The notes under the pieces: model-generated
Told to the model about the DNA's origin: nothing
The model's input: the letters and a program-made list of their open reading frames with translations, nothing else
Database searches by the model: none
Translations under genes and position numbers: made by a program
In this document: positions 33,435-45,460 of the stretch, one piece after another
Layout of the letters: each line of letters opens with the position of its first letter
Position numbering within the stretch: position 1 is the stretch's first letter
Assembly: GCA_001414485.1 (NCBI GenBank)
Contig: LLEY01000003.1
Span: 124,001-188,000, forward strand
From: Calycina herbarum
Lineage: Eukaryota > Ascomycota > Leotiomycetes > Helotiales > Pezizellaceae
Length of the DNA stretch: 64,000 bases
Direction of reading: 5' to 3'

Positions 33435-35509
33435 TTTTTCTTACTGCATAAAGATTGGGTTTCGCGGGTTTGTTGGTTACATTATAGGGGGCTGGGTTGG
33501 GTATCTGCTATGTGTAATGATTGTGCTTTTAAGAGGAGATTGGTAGATGTGGTAGAGGTATTCTGGAGTCTAGATATAAGAATTGGAGACCCGTTTACAT
33601 AACTTTGTTGTTTTGCACCTCGAAATTCTAAACTTTCACCAGCCTTCTTCACACCGAGTAGCCTCCCCACCACACCAGAATGCACTTCGTAACTTCCCTC
33701 AGCCTCGGCTCATCAAACTACTATAGCGTGCAAAGCAGCCGAGACAGGTCTCACAAAGTCCTTGAATTGTTTCACAAACTTCCAGCCTGACACGAGAAGG
33801 TAACGAAGGAATCTTGGGATGGGAGAGTTCGCACGAAAATCAAGTAGCTCTCACCGTGCTCAGCGTGGCGAATGTGGGACATGTGGGTGTACAAGAGGGA
33901 AGATTGGGAATGCTTATTCTTTCTCGGGATTTTTTGGGTCCTGTTCGGAAGAAGGCGAGATAGGGGGGCAGGCGAGGTGGGACTTGGGAAGCTGGGATGT
34001 GGTTGTGTATTTTCGGTAGGTGATACAGAGAGGAGGGAAGGGGGGGCATTGAAAATTTCCACACGAGCGCAAAGAAATTATCTGGTGAGAAAAAGAGGCC
34101 GAGGATTTGTAAGGCTAGAGTCAAGGTGCTTGGAGTATTTTATCGGAAAGTGATAAGCTGATCTTATCTTTCTTGCTGCACCTTTTTTTCATCCCACCCG
34201 TGTGTCGATATCGAATCGACGATCTTACCTGAAAACATTTTCCTGACAGCCAAGGATATTTCAGCTTCCCTGCCCCTCTTCCCCCAGGATTTCCCCATCT
34301 TGTTGTCGTCTCGTCCCGAAACTTGGGATGAACTTTGGTAATTGACGTATTTCCAAGAATCTCAATTCTCTTGGATTCTTGGTATTTATAAGCTTCCGAG
34401 TCCGAATGGAAACTTTTGGAAAATTTCTGAACCTCACGAGATGAGAGACGGTCGAACGGAGGGCTGATGATGTTTGGCGTTCAAATCTTGAGGAGGTGCC
34501 TTGTTTCTGAAATTATGTCTTGTATTTTGCTTTGATTTGTAGTGGTTTGTTCCTTGGGGATCAAGAGGGGAAGGTCGTGCTTACATCATGATGGGATTTT
34601 GTGTCTTTACTTGGAATGCTCCTTTTTGCAAACATTTGGAGAAGAATACAGTGCTCTTGATGAAGGAGGGACAAAGACATCCTTTTACCCATGGATCTAA
34701 TGTCTTGAAGAGATCTTTGGTCATTAATCACATCCAGAGATTCACTGCCATGATCGGCTAAACTTAACAGTTGTCATTTGTCCTGTTATTGAACCTTATG
34801 GAAGCATCGGGTAACTTATCGTCAATCTGAACCTTGATGACCCCCTTGCAAAGTTGTCCATGGATTCAGAGACATGCATACTGCTAGGGCAGCTTCGACA
34901 GTACCTCATGAATTCCTTTTAATTAACAAAGACGAATATAACATAGCTATATAGATATGCTTATCATAAACGCAATACAATTAGGTAGTTGAGGATAAGA
35001 TAGTGAATGTGGTCTATGAGCGCACGCTGGTTGCGCGCTAAAAGTATTAGTCAGCCTACGATCAACCCCATCCAAAGCGACATCTCAGGCGGCCGATCTC
35101 CCTCCTACAACACCATTGACAACGTCCACCCCGACTGCGAAAGACAACCAAAACCACATCGCGAGTCACTGCAGATAGTCAAAAGCAAGAAGAGAATACG
35201 GTGCGAAGAATAGACCCTTTTATTTGGAGTGGAGGGGAGCTTGGAGAAGGACAGGGCCCATCCTTGGTGCGCATTCAAGTCGATCGCAACCTCGTCACTT
35301 GGAGCATTTCTGAAGCCAGTATCACGAACCCAAGTCTGCTGCAGCATCATCGCAACAAGTGACGAATACCTTGGAGACTTCGAGATAACCTACCGTCGGT
35401 CGCACGTCTTCCAACGGCGTCGCGGAGAGGTTGTTCCCAACCAAAGGGCTCCATCTCACCTTCGCCGTCAACATCACGCGACCGCGACAACCACCCGAAT
35501 ACCGTCAAG
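33435..35509. other. Intergenic region
   Basis: About 2 kb between the MFS gene and the TFIIA gene, promoter side of the latter. ORFs around 33.8-34.1 kb on both strands are low-complexity shadows of a purine/pyrimidine-biased stretch. No gene supported. Confidence 0.45.
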
Positions 35510-37325
35510 ATGTCGAACGCGCAAGTCGGCAATGTGTACCAGCAGATCATCCAAGATGTGATTGAGACATCGCGGGTTGATTTCGAGGAAGGTGGCGTGG
35601 AGGATTCTGTCCTGGAGGAAATGCGATCGGTATGATATGACCCTTTCTTCATCCCCATCCCCATCCCCATCCCTAGCATCGTCGTCGTCGTCGTCGTCGT
35701 TGCGCATCATCCAAATTACCATTATTTCCTTCCGCACATCTCGTCTCTTTCTTGGGTCGTGAAAATCGTCAAGTCTGGCGGTGTTGTGGGCTTCTCATGG
35801 TTGAAGAGCGTTGGGGTGGTGAATGGCGGGCTCACCCAACTTTGGGCTGCTGCCTGTGCTTGGCCACTTCTCCTCTTCACTTCGGCCTTCGCAGGTGGGC
35901 GACCCTCGGTATTTGGCCATCTGCCTTTATACCCGGCCCTTCGTTTAGCGAAATTTCTCGCCCGCGCTAGTGCGTTTCCGGCCAGTGTGCATCACGTGTT
36001 TGTCCCCTTTTCCGCTCACCGAAATCACCGGGGGTTTCCACTGAAGTACCTTGCTTCTATACTCGCTCCATTTCTGTGTCACTTTGGCTTTTATTTATTT
36101 GTTTGATCATGGCTAATTTGAGTTTCAGGTATGGCAACAAAAGTTGTCATCTCTCAACGTTGCAGCCTTCCCTTGGGACCCAAAGCCAGATCCACCACAA
36201 GCCATCGTCCAACCCCCAACCGTTCCATCCAATGCAGGCAACTATCACATGAACAACTCTCCAAATGTCCAGAACAATATGTCTCAACAGGTTCCAGTCA
36301 TGAATGGCAATATCAATGGTGGTGTGCGCGTCAAGACCGAACCTGGAATGGAAAGCCCAACCATGGGTATGAGCCAAGCTCCATATCAAAACCCCACACT
36401 TTCCATGCCTGTTGCTGCAACTGCTCAGCAACGAGCCGCTCAACATTTGCAAGCTAATTATGGCCCTCGAGCTGCCGCATCTATCAATGCTATTCAAGGT
36501 GGTGCACAGCCAGTTCAACAACAAAATGGCCAACAACCTCAAAACATTCAACAAATGAGAATGCAGGAGCAACAGCAGCATGCTATGAGACAGCAACAGA
36601 TGCAACAAATGCAGGCACAGCAGCAGCAGCAACAGAGTGCTGGTCAGATGCCACCACAACGACCAACCATGACCCAGGAGCAATACAGACAAGCCATGGC
36701 AAACCAGGCTCAGAAGCAAATGCAGTCTCAAACTGGTGCACAACCTGGTCAAAATGGTGTCGGCGCGGCTCAGACTGATGGTGCTGGTGATGACGATTTT
36801 GAGTTTGAGTCAACCGGTCTCATTAAGCAGGTTGGTGCTAATGGCGAAGAAACTACCATGGGTAGAATTGAGGTTGATGGTTTGATTCGTCAAAAGATTG
36901 AAGCCATGGGTCACAAGATGGAGGGTGGCGGCCTAATGTTACCTCTCAAGCAGGCATCCACTCCCGCAAAGCGTCAACGCAAGGTTACCAAGTCATCAAG
37001 CTCGTTAGCTCAAAATGATGGACCTGGCTCGGATGAAGTCAAGGGCGAGGAGTTTGATGAAGATGCCATCAACTCTGATCTCGATGATCCAGATGATGGT
37101 GCTAATGACGATGACGATGATGAGGATGGGATGGGTCATATTATGCTTTGCATGTATGACAAAGTCCAACGAGTCAAGAATAAGTGGTAAGTTGAATTAT
37201 GTGTCTTAGACGTTCATATGAAATGCTAATAATTTTATAGGAAGTGTGTCATGAAGGATGGTGTTCTCACTGTCAATGGCAAAGAATATGTCTTCCACAA
37301 GGCCCAAGGCGAGTATGAATGGTAG
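35510..37325 (+). CDS. toa1: Transcription initiation factor TFIIA large subunit (TOA1)
   Basis: Three exons: 35510-35629, 36129-37186, 37241-37325, giving 420 aa. The N-terminal four-helix-bundle region reads VGNVYQQIIQDVIETSRVDF and continues across the first intron into VWQQKLSSLNVAAFPWDP, as in TOA1. The middle is a Gln-rich linker (about residues 150-230), then an acidic stretch. The C-terminal beta-barrel half ends WKCVMKDGVLTVNGKEYVFH, then KAQGEYEW. It pairs with the small subunit and stabilises TBP on promoters. Intron 1 is 499 bp, unusually long here, and holds two microsatellites. Linker length varies widely in this family, so 420 aa is ordinary. Confidence 0.94.
35651..35701. repeat. 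Microsatellites in toa1 intron 1
   Basis: CCCCAT repeated about 3.7 times (35651-35672), then a (CGT)n run of about seven units (35680-35701), both inside the first intron of toa1. Confidence 0.85.
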
Positions 37326-38134
37326 AGCACCACCTTCATGGCCCATTTCATTTTCTATACTCGGGGAGAATTTTCCATACTAGAGAGGGGACGACATGCA
37401 TTTAATTCCAAGGCAGCGAAGCTAATCGCATTCTGAAAGGTACTGAACTTGACCACAATTCAACTTTTGTAGTGTTATTCCAGTCTCCGCATGCTTGACC
37501 AAAATTAAGACAACAAACAAAACCGACGACGGATCTCGCATCTGTTTGTTTTTTTCGATATTCTCGATATCGACATTATCGTTTTTAGAGGTTCCATTGT
37601 TGCGTCCTTACGCCTTCTCATCTCCGCTACTACACGAATACTACGACCTTTTCCCATTTTTCGCGCTTTTTCTCTTTTCGGGTTCCCTTTACATATCGGC
37701 AGCCATTTTCCGTGGATAGATGGGTTGTACTCTTTTTCCCCCTTTCCGAAAGGTGGTTGGTCGGTCTCCTTCCAAGGTGGTTTGCTCATGGACGGAAGGA
37801 AGGAAAGGAGAGAGAAAGAAAGAATTTTTGATGACGCAGCTTTTTATTATGCCAGAATTTGAGTAAGAGGGTGGGTGGGATGAGAAATTGAACATTGCTG
37901 GGTGATGGTGGTCGAGACGAAAAGGAGAGATAGGATGGAGACATCTGGCTGTATCATAGTTTTTTCCTGACGAAGCGTCGTCATCTTTTTATTTTTTCTC
38001 GGAGCTTGGGACGGAGGTCTGGTCCTTATTGCCTAGGTAGTCCTTCCGTAGCGAAATTGAACGCAAGGTCTGAGAATTTTGTTTTTTGTGTGACTTCTTG
38101 ATGAGGGGTGGATAGGCACCAATCTGACCCGGCA
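37326..38134. other. Intergenic region
   Basis: 3' flank of toa1 and 3' flank of the broken seven-TM gene. T-rich and A-rich tracts, no supported gene. Confidence 0.5.
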
Positions 38135-39155
38135 CAAGCTCGCTCTAGCCCAAACAACCTCGAGCTGTTGTTGGGCCGCTCCTTCCTTGCAAAATGTTAA
38201 CAATGACCACGACTTCAACCGGATGCTGTGAATCAGATCATCTGGATTGATGCCTTCAATCATCTTGAATCGAAATCCTACAATGATCAGGATACTACAG
38301 AGCGTTAGCACCCAGGTAGCAACATGGGCAACGCTTTGAAACTCACAATATGCCCAACCCAAACATGGCGCAAATCCCCATTTTCTCCGCCCTCCCAATC
38401 CTCAGCCCCCAGACCACAGGAACTGGAAGTACAACCAAAATAACGTCCAACAACATATTCAGGCTTCCAGCCAGTATAAAACCATCGGGAAGGCTAATCG
38501 CACACGTACCCTCAACTGTATAGTTGAAGTTCTTCTCCATAGGCGAACACCTAAAAACCAACAGTGCAGCAAACCCAAAGAAGAAGAGGATACATAACAA
38601 CATGGTAACGCGCACACACCAAACGAACCATTTGATGATGCGGAAGAGTTCGAGGTAGACGAAGAGGATGGAGATTTTGATGCATGTTACTGCCGCGTTC
38701 CAAATGAAGTAACATGCGTAACTTATTTTCACAGCATCGATGAGGTGGGAGGGATCTGTTTCAAGGATTTGTTTGAGGTGGAGGCCGGCGCCCCATTTGT
38801 ATGCTGTGTTGGTTTAGTTAGCCCTGTTTTCCTGTTTTCAAGGAATGTTAAGCGCAAGTAGAACTTACCAATAATTCTTCGTATGAAATCTGTCAAGGCG
38901 AAGAACTAATTCCATCAGCCCCTTGTTCTCTCTGAAGCTTACGGACATCGAGTTCAGGTCGCTACCATATATCGACAGAGATATAACTCAAGAAACCCAC
39001 CCAAGAAGCAACAATCAACCACCAACACCTAACCTCTGCTTTCTCAATCTCCTAGCCCATAACCTCAGCGAGACAACCACTAAGTCAGCAAACAACCCAG
39101 CTGCAGAAAACGCAATAATTTTGATTCCCAACGGATTCGATGGCAGAGGAGGCAT
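38135..39155 (-). pseudogene. Broken seven-TM integral membrane protein (fungal rhodopsin-like/PTH11-type)
   Basis: Reading down the minus strand from an ATG at 39155, the first TM helix (IIAFSAAGLFADLVVVSLRL) is followed by RLGVGG, then a stop exactly where GDW-type sequence is normal, and a second in-frame stop soon after. Later exons are well preserved: 38803-38347 (AGLHLKQILETDPSHLIDA, ISILFVYLELFRIIKWF, FRCSPMEKNFNYTVEGTC), then after a 52-bp intron RFKMIEGINPDDLIHS. Here the frame must shift to reach VEVVVIVNI, the expected last-helix region. Two stops plus a frameshift argue for a dead gene. The family (Rhodopsin domain, often with CFEM) includes PTH11-like receptors; I see no CFEM. 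Confidence 0.6.
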
Positions 39156-40413
39156 TTTTTGTTTCGTCAATTTCTCGTAATATTCTACAGGAACTGAGAC
39201 GCTCGAAACTTGAGGGGCGAGTAAATGATGTATGTACGTTGGTACTCGGATAAGCAGTCCCAGTTTAAAACCCACGTGGGAGTAATCTCAGATGCAAGGG
39301 GAGAAGCACAAGTCTCAACAGTGACCCGGTAAGAATATAAGAATGCCATGCTGGACTCTCTATCAGCATAACTCTCGTCCTGGTTTGCGGCAATCTACCG
39401 GAGACCGAGACCAAAAGACCGAATCGCTCCATTGGAAAGAGGCTCTTGAAGGATTCTGAGAAAAGCGCGGGGTTGGAAGGAAACATGGAGAATCTTACTT
39501 GATGAAACCGACAGTTGGGCTGATTTACCACCAATAACAACAAGTAAACTCTACAAGATCAGTTGGTTACACAAGAACCGCCAGTTATGACTGGAAAGGT
39601 GTTAGAGCCACAATGATGCGAGGCGCTTTCATTTCCTAATTTCTTACCGGAAAACGTGTCTGTCAACATCATGCATGACTTCAAACAGTGCGGAACTCCG
39701 TCAATAATTCAGAGGCCATAATGAGAATAGCATAACTGTGATGCCTCGGTGCTCTGTCGACTTCCAGTCTTCGGATTTAACAAGCGGGACTGAAGATAAA
39801 AAAACCTCAAGCGACCCAGCAAACCAAAAATAAAAAATGTAGTACACATCCCCCAAGAAACACCAAGTATCCCTCAACCCAATCACATGCTATTGGTGTC
39901 TGGTGTCTTCGATGGGCTCTGACAACCACAATTCTAATGCAAAGGATCTCTAAACTCTACTCTACCAGCCAGCCTCCAGAGTTACGACACTGACAGACCT
40001 TTCAACTTCCTAAAAAGGATATTAAGGAGAAATCATCCATCTGAAAAGCCCTTACTCTCGTAGTATCCATTTTCCTTTCTGCGGTCTCAACCTCATTCCA
40101 AGAAAATGGCACAAAAAGAAACACAATACAACTCTCAGTGAGTATCGTACTTCATGACTCGAGGAAAACAGAGAAGAATCAGAAGATGGAAATTCCACCC
40201 AACAACAACAATAATAAAGAGAGATACCAACCTACACTCCATCCAAAAACCAACAGCATTGCCCCCAAGAAGAAAAAGTATGATTCATACCTAAACCCCG
40301 CTAATAACAATTTTCATCATCATCAATACCATCAATCATAACCCATAACTATCACCTCCCCCATCCCCAATCCCCCAATCATTCGTATGGACAATTTCTT
40401 CCCCTCCGCCAAA
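39156..40413. other. Intergenic region
   Basis: About 1.26 kb between the urease 3' end and the promoter side of the broken seven-TM gene. Short ORFs without motifs; A/C-rich low-complexity sequence at 40180-40330. Confidence 0.5.
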
Positions 40414-43323
40414 TCAGTAAACAAACCCACACTGAGCCAAAGGCAAAACCTCAGCAGCCTCACAAACAGCATGTACCCCATCAGCCTCCACCCGATAACT
40501 CTCAGGATCAACCCTCATCTTAGGCATCAAAGCGTTGAATTTCATATCAATCTTTCCAATGCCCTTCTCGCCGCCCACACCTGGACCTCTACATCCCTTT
40601 ACAGCTTCAATCCTCTTCTTCAGGTTATAGCTAGCAATGGCACCACTTTCGATCGAAGATTTTGAGACGAAGAGGATAGAAGTCTCGGGAACGAGAGGGG
40701 CGAACATGGGTCGAGAGATGACGGGTTGAACTGTGGGAATTGAGGCATTGGGGTCACCCTGTTTGCTCGTTAGTACAAGATTCCAAAAACCACACACAAA
40801 GAGTCGGCAGTAGAAGGGGCGGGAAGGGGAGAAAAGAAAGAAACATACCATCATAGCATAACTAATCAACCCACTCTTCAAAATGGTCATCGGCTTCGTC
40901 CCAAACCAAGCCGGATCCCAAACCACCAGATCCGCCAACTTGCCCACCTCCACACTCCCAATAACATGTCCCATTCCCTGCGCAATCGCCGGATTGACCG
41001 TGTATTTGCTTACATACCTCTTGACCCGGAAGTTATCCGCGCCCGTTCCCTCGTCTTCTTTTAATGTTCCTCTTTGAACTTTGTTTTTATGTGCTGTGTT
41101 CCAAGTCCTTAGGATGACTTCTCCACATCTTCCCATGGCTTGGGAGTCAGAGGACATCATGGAGATGGCGCCGAGATCGTGGAGCACGTCTTCAGCGGCG
41201 ATGGTTTCGGCTCGGATACGGGATTCTGCAAAGGCAACATCTTCTGGGATGTTTTTGGAGAGATGGTGACAGACCATTAGCATGTCTAGGTGTTCGTCAA
41301 GGGTGTTGCGCGTGTATGGACGGGTGGGGTTCGTGGAGGATGGGAGAACATTGGCGTGTTCTACTACGCTGATGATGTCTGGTGCGTGGCCACCACCTGC
41401 TCCTTCAGTATGGTATGTGTGGATAGCTCTATCCTTGAAAGCTGCGATGGTTGATTCGACGAAGCCGGATTCGTTCAACGTATCTGTATGGATGAGACAT
41501 TGAACATCGAGCTCATCACAGACTGTCAAACAAGCATCGATTGCAGAAGGCGTAGTTCCCCAATCTTCGTGGAGCTTCAGACCACATGCTCCTGCATTGA
41601 CTTGCTCTCGAAGAGCGAGAGGATTGCTGTCGTTGCCTTTTGCGGTGATACCTAGATTTACAGGCAGAGTATCGCAAGCTTGAAGCATTTGACGCATATA
41701 ATTCTTTCCAGGAGTACAGGTTGTAGCACTTGTGCCAGCACTGTTCTGCATTAGCCAACTTTCTTTCCCATAAAGTCAGGGAAAAAAGGGAGAAACTTGC
41801 CTAGGACCAACTCCACCTCCGAGCATGGTAGTAATTCCAGAAGAAATAGCCTCATTAACCTGTTGTGGACAAATGAAATGAATATGAGTATCGAATCCAC
41901 CAGCTGTGACAATCTTGCCCTCAGCCGCAATAATATCCGTACAACTACCTATAATCATATTGGGACTCACTCCATCCATGACATCCGGATTTCCAGCCTT
42001 CCCAATGCCAACGATGTTTCCATTCTTGACACCAATATCTGCTTTGTAAATGCCCGTCCAATCCACAATCAAAGCATTCACAATAGCGAGATCTAGGGAA
42101 ATCTCATCGGAAACACCAGTAGCTTGACCCATTCCCTCTCGAATAGTTTTCCCGCCCCCAAATTTACATTCGTCTCCGAAGACCGTAAGATCTTTCTCGA
42201 CTTTAATCCACAAATCCGTAGGACCCAGACGAACAATATCTCCAGTAGTGGGACCAAACATTGTAGCATAAGCCGTCCTTTCCATCTCGAAAACATCGAT
42301 ATGAGCCGAATCCCCAATTGGATCCGGGGTATGTGCATAGCCAGCCTGTTGAAGTTTCGCAAGAATCTCATCCGCCCGGGAAATATCAACCTTTCCAGTC
42401 GCGATATGGTTTCCCCCACGAATGATCTTGTGCCCTCCAATTTCAACAAGGGTCACTGTCTTTGTATCTCCGGGCTCGAATCGAACCGAAGTTCCCGCCG
42501 CGATGTCCAATCTGTATCCATATGCCTTGATTCGATCGAATTCGAGTTGAGGATTCGTTTCGATGAAGTGGTAATGCGAACCAATCTACACAACAATTAG
42601 CATTTCCCTCCTCCCATTTATCTGCGAGGAAAACACAAACTTGTATAGGTCTATCGCCCTTGCTAGTAACCTTCAACTTCCTCCTCTTCCTCCCCTCATT
42701 CAACACCACCTTTCCCCTCTGAATGACCACCGCACCCGGTTGCTTCGTAGCCTCATACTCTGCTTCCTCCGGCATTTGGAAGATACCAATATCAGGAATG
42801 GGCAAGAAACTTCCATATAATGCCTTTGCCAAATCGCCATCATCGCTGCTGATCGGATGATGGACAGTAACCAGATATGTGCCAGTAGGAAACGTCCCCT
42901 CGACCATGAGTTCCGTCAACGTCGAGCAGACCGAGGGGAGCACATGTCGACGTCCCAGCATCGTTGCCCCGATGGACATGAGGTCCGCCACGGTGTGTTT
43001 GCCATCGCGGATGAGCTATTGTGCTATCAGCTATCGTTCGGAGGGTATTCGAAGAGTAGGTATGGGTGGGTAAGAACCTCTTGGAGATTATTCGCGATAA
43101 GAGCCTAGGTTTTGTATTGTTAGCATATACTATGCTAGATTATTAGACAGTATTGGGAGCTCACAGATGCCTCTGAATGATTGAGCTTTACGCCTCGCGC
43201 AAGTCGTCGCTGTGCCAGGAGTCCCAGCTGGGAGATGACCAGCTTGTCGAGCTATGACTTGGTGAGCATGGATTTTCAACCCTTGGATGGAATTGCACAA
43301 ACTTCTCTTGGTACCAAATGCAT
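40414..43323 (-). CDS. ure1: Urease (single-chain, fungal/plant type)
   Basis: Seven exons on the minus strand: 43323-43303, 43251-43165, 43104-43078, 43015-42641, 42585-41801, 41740-40849, 40758-40414, giving 843 aa, standard for fungal urease. The first three exons are tiny (21, 87, 27 nt) and encode [28 protein letters not shown] and ALIANNLQE, the gamma-subunit part. Then come the beta part ([11 protein letters not shown]) and the alpha part with [12 protein letters not shown] nickel ligands, [12 protein letters not shown] (carbamylated Lys), [12 protein letters not shown] and [20 protein letters not shown] (active-site flap). It hydrolyses urea to ammonia and carbamate in the cytosol and needs UreD/F/G-type nickel chaperones, not in this window. 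Intron 41741-41800 has a GCAAGT donor (GC-AG), needed to read [17 protein letters not shown]. Confidence 0.95.
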
Positions 43324-43504
43324 TGTGAATTTGGCGAAACCTTCTGAAGAGCTCAAAAGTAGACCTGTGTCCAAGACATGAGATGCTAATTGCTCAAGTG
43401 AGAGCTGATGATACCCCGCAGACGGCTGAGATTTCCTCGTGGGGAGATAAGCCGGGGCAGCGACGATAAGCGGTTTGGAATTTTTTCTACGAATAACACT
43501 TAAC

Positions 43505-43830
43505 ATTTCGAAGTTGACTGTAAAGTTATAGTAACATAGTTTTTTCTTGGAATTATAACAAAAAGAGCCTCGTTTCTTAACGTCTGATATTAGTTTATTA
43601 TGCCTGCCTATGTTGAATAATTTGAATAACCAAATGATGGTACAAAAAAATAATTATCGTCTGATATTCATCTCCTGAATTTTATTGTTCTAGCTACTTA
43701 GAACAATTTAGATAAATAAACAAGGTTACGATGATATTACTCATTTTAGAAAAAAGAGCTTAATTTCTTATCGTCTGATTTTCATCTCTTGGATTTCATT
43801 GTTCTAGCTATTTACCAGTAGAATAATTCT
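43505..43830. repeat. AT-rich repeat fragments, family A-related
   Basis: The word CGTCTGATATT/CGTCTGATTTT occurs three times (about 43580, 43660, 43770), followed twice by CATCTC(C/T)T(G)GATTT-like sequence and ATTGTTCTAGCTA. A GCCTGCCTA word also matches the TIR family A subterminal region. Decayed direct repeats with no clear ends. Confidence 0.5.
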
Positions 43831-44007
43831 ATCCAGGTCCTTCCTTTCCAAATCCCTTCCTTCAACTTCTGACTGCATCAAAAGTCTTGGCCCTTCAAAC
43901 CCAATTGAAACACGCTGTTGTAAAAGCATCCTAGAGTGATGGAAGGAACTAGTTCGCAACGTGGCATCAAGGACCTGGATGGTAACTAGCGCATAACACT
44001 GATATAG

Positions 44008-44103
44008 TACTTCGTCCCAGGCGTAACAGGCCATAACGGGGCCTCCTAAATAAACCCTGCTTTGCTGGGCCCCGTTATGGACTGATTCGCCTGGGACGAA
44101 GTA
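44008..44103. mobile_element. TA-bounded hairpin element (96 bp)
   Basis: Perfect 16-bp outer arms TACTTCGTCCCAGGCG (44008-44023) and its complement (44088-44103). Then a symmetric 7/7-nt mismatch, then perfect 13-bp inner arms CCATAACGGGGCC (44031-44043) and complement (44068-44080), with a 24-nt loop. Both ends are TA, as for Tc1/mariner-type miniature elements. A small extra hairpin GCTCCG...CGGAGC follows at 44117-44134. Confidence 0.65.
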
Positions 44104-44134
44104 ACAAACAAGAACTGCTCCGCAGGGACGGAGC

Positions 44135-45460
44135 GCCGGATCTAGTACTCAGTTGTCTGATTGGGCTACTCTACTGATTACACCTAGGGGTAGTTCATCT
44201 GAGTTGAATTGGGTTAGTGATGTTGTCCTTTACTGTGTGTATATATAATGGTTTGAATTGCTCCAAACAACGAAGCAGGCACCGTACTCGTACTCGTACT
44301 AATGCCCTTCATCGTATCGTTACGTTGTTGAGCCTCTATTCGCCTGGTCGCTGCTTACTGTCCCTGAAGAGTGCGATTCTCCAGAAAAGAAAGTTCAAAA
44401 TCGATAGGCTTTACTCGAGGACTAGCAGGAATCGAGGGGTTTTAGCTAACAGCCGGAGAGGCACTCTCACCATGATCTTAGTCACTAGATGACGACGACA
44501 CCACACGCTACTATCCCCCTCCCTGAACATTATACGGTGCACAGACACTTGCCATACTAAAACGACCGTGCGCATACAATGTATTGGCTCGTCTTGATCC
44601 AATGCACCCAATCTGTTGGTCGAGGCTAACAGAGGCTAGTCGGAGCTAGTTGACCCTCTTCCATTTGCTACTATTCCCCCCCCCCCTAATTAAGTACAGC
44701 ACACGACAGCACACCACAGTGCAAGTATTTGTATTTCGGGTGCAACACTGCTCCGGTGGCGGTGGGGGAACAAGCTTTCCCAGCACCTCAAATACATGCC
44801 GAGCCCCTGTATTTCCCTCTTGGCATTTCTCATTTCTCTTCCTTCCTCTTCCATCACCCATCACCCATCACCACCCGATTTGCATTTGCCAAAATCCACC
44901 GATTCACCATTCCATTCTCCATCTGCCCTCGAGAGCCCCGACACATGATTTTACCCCGATCCATGAGCTTGATTGGGAGTGAGGGGGTCCTTCCCATCTA
45001 TTTATATTGACAAAAGCCGGAATAATGAGTTCGTCCCCCTTTCCTTTTCCTGCCTGGCCGGCCACCTTCCTGGCCATTTCTGGGCACCTCTGGGCGCGTC
45101 CCTTGGTCCCTTGGCAGTGGGCTTGGAGGGCTTGGCTGTTTTGATTCAACCTCCCCCCCCCCCCGGATGGATATACAGTATCATGGAGGGCTACTGTACG
45201 CACTGGTGATAATCCTTTACTGACCCTTCGTCCACGTTTCTAGCTGCGAATGAAATACAAACCTACGTGTAAGTGTTGCCCTTCATCGCCGCTCTTTCTT
45301 CAAACCCCGTCGGAATCTTGCCAAGAGGATCGGCCAACAACCTGGATTCAACTGCCGGCGTGTGGAGAGACGTCGGGAGACGTTGAGAGACGACGAGAGA
45401 CGACTTGCATCGAGAGAGTGTTGATGGAGGAGTCATGAGCCGCTACTGACCGCTCCATAG
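44135..45460. other. Intergenic region upstream of RING gene
   Basis: Contains two long C homopolymers (11 C at 44676-44686 and 12 C at 45153-45164) and C/T-rich promoter-like sequence. At about 45360-45420 a GAGACG-like word recurs about five times. The missing 5' exon of the RING gene should lie here but I could not place it. Confidence 0.45.

Noticed and set aside
33772..34153. Paired ORFs around 34 kb
   Set aside because: Purine-biased low-complexity sequence open on both strands; no family features.
36147..36752. 201-codon minus-strand Leu/His-rich ORF
   Set aside because: Mirror of the Gln-rich linker of the TFIIA gene; CAG/CAA repeats give Leu on the other strand.
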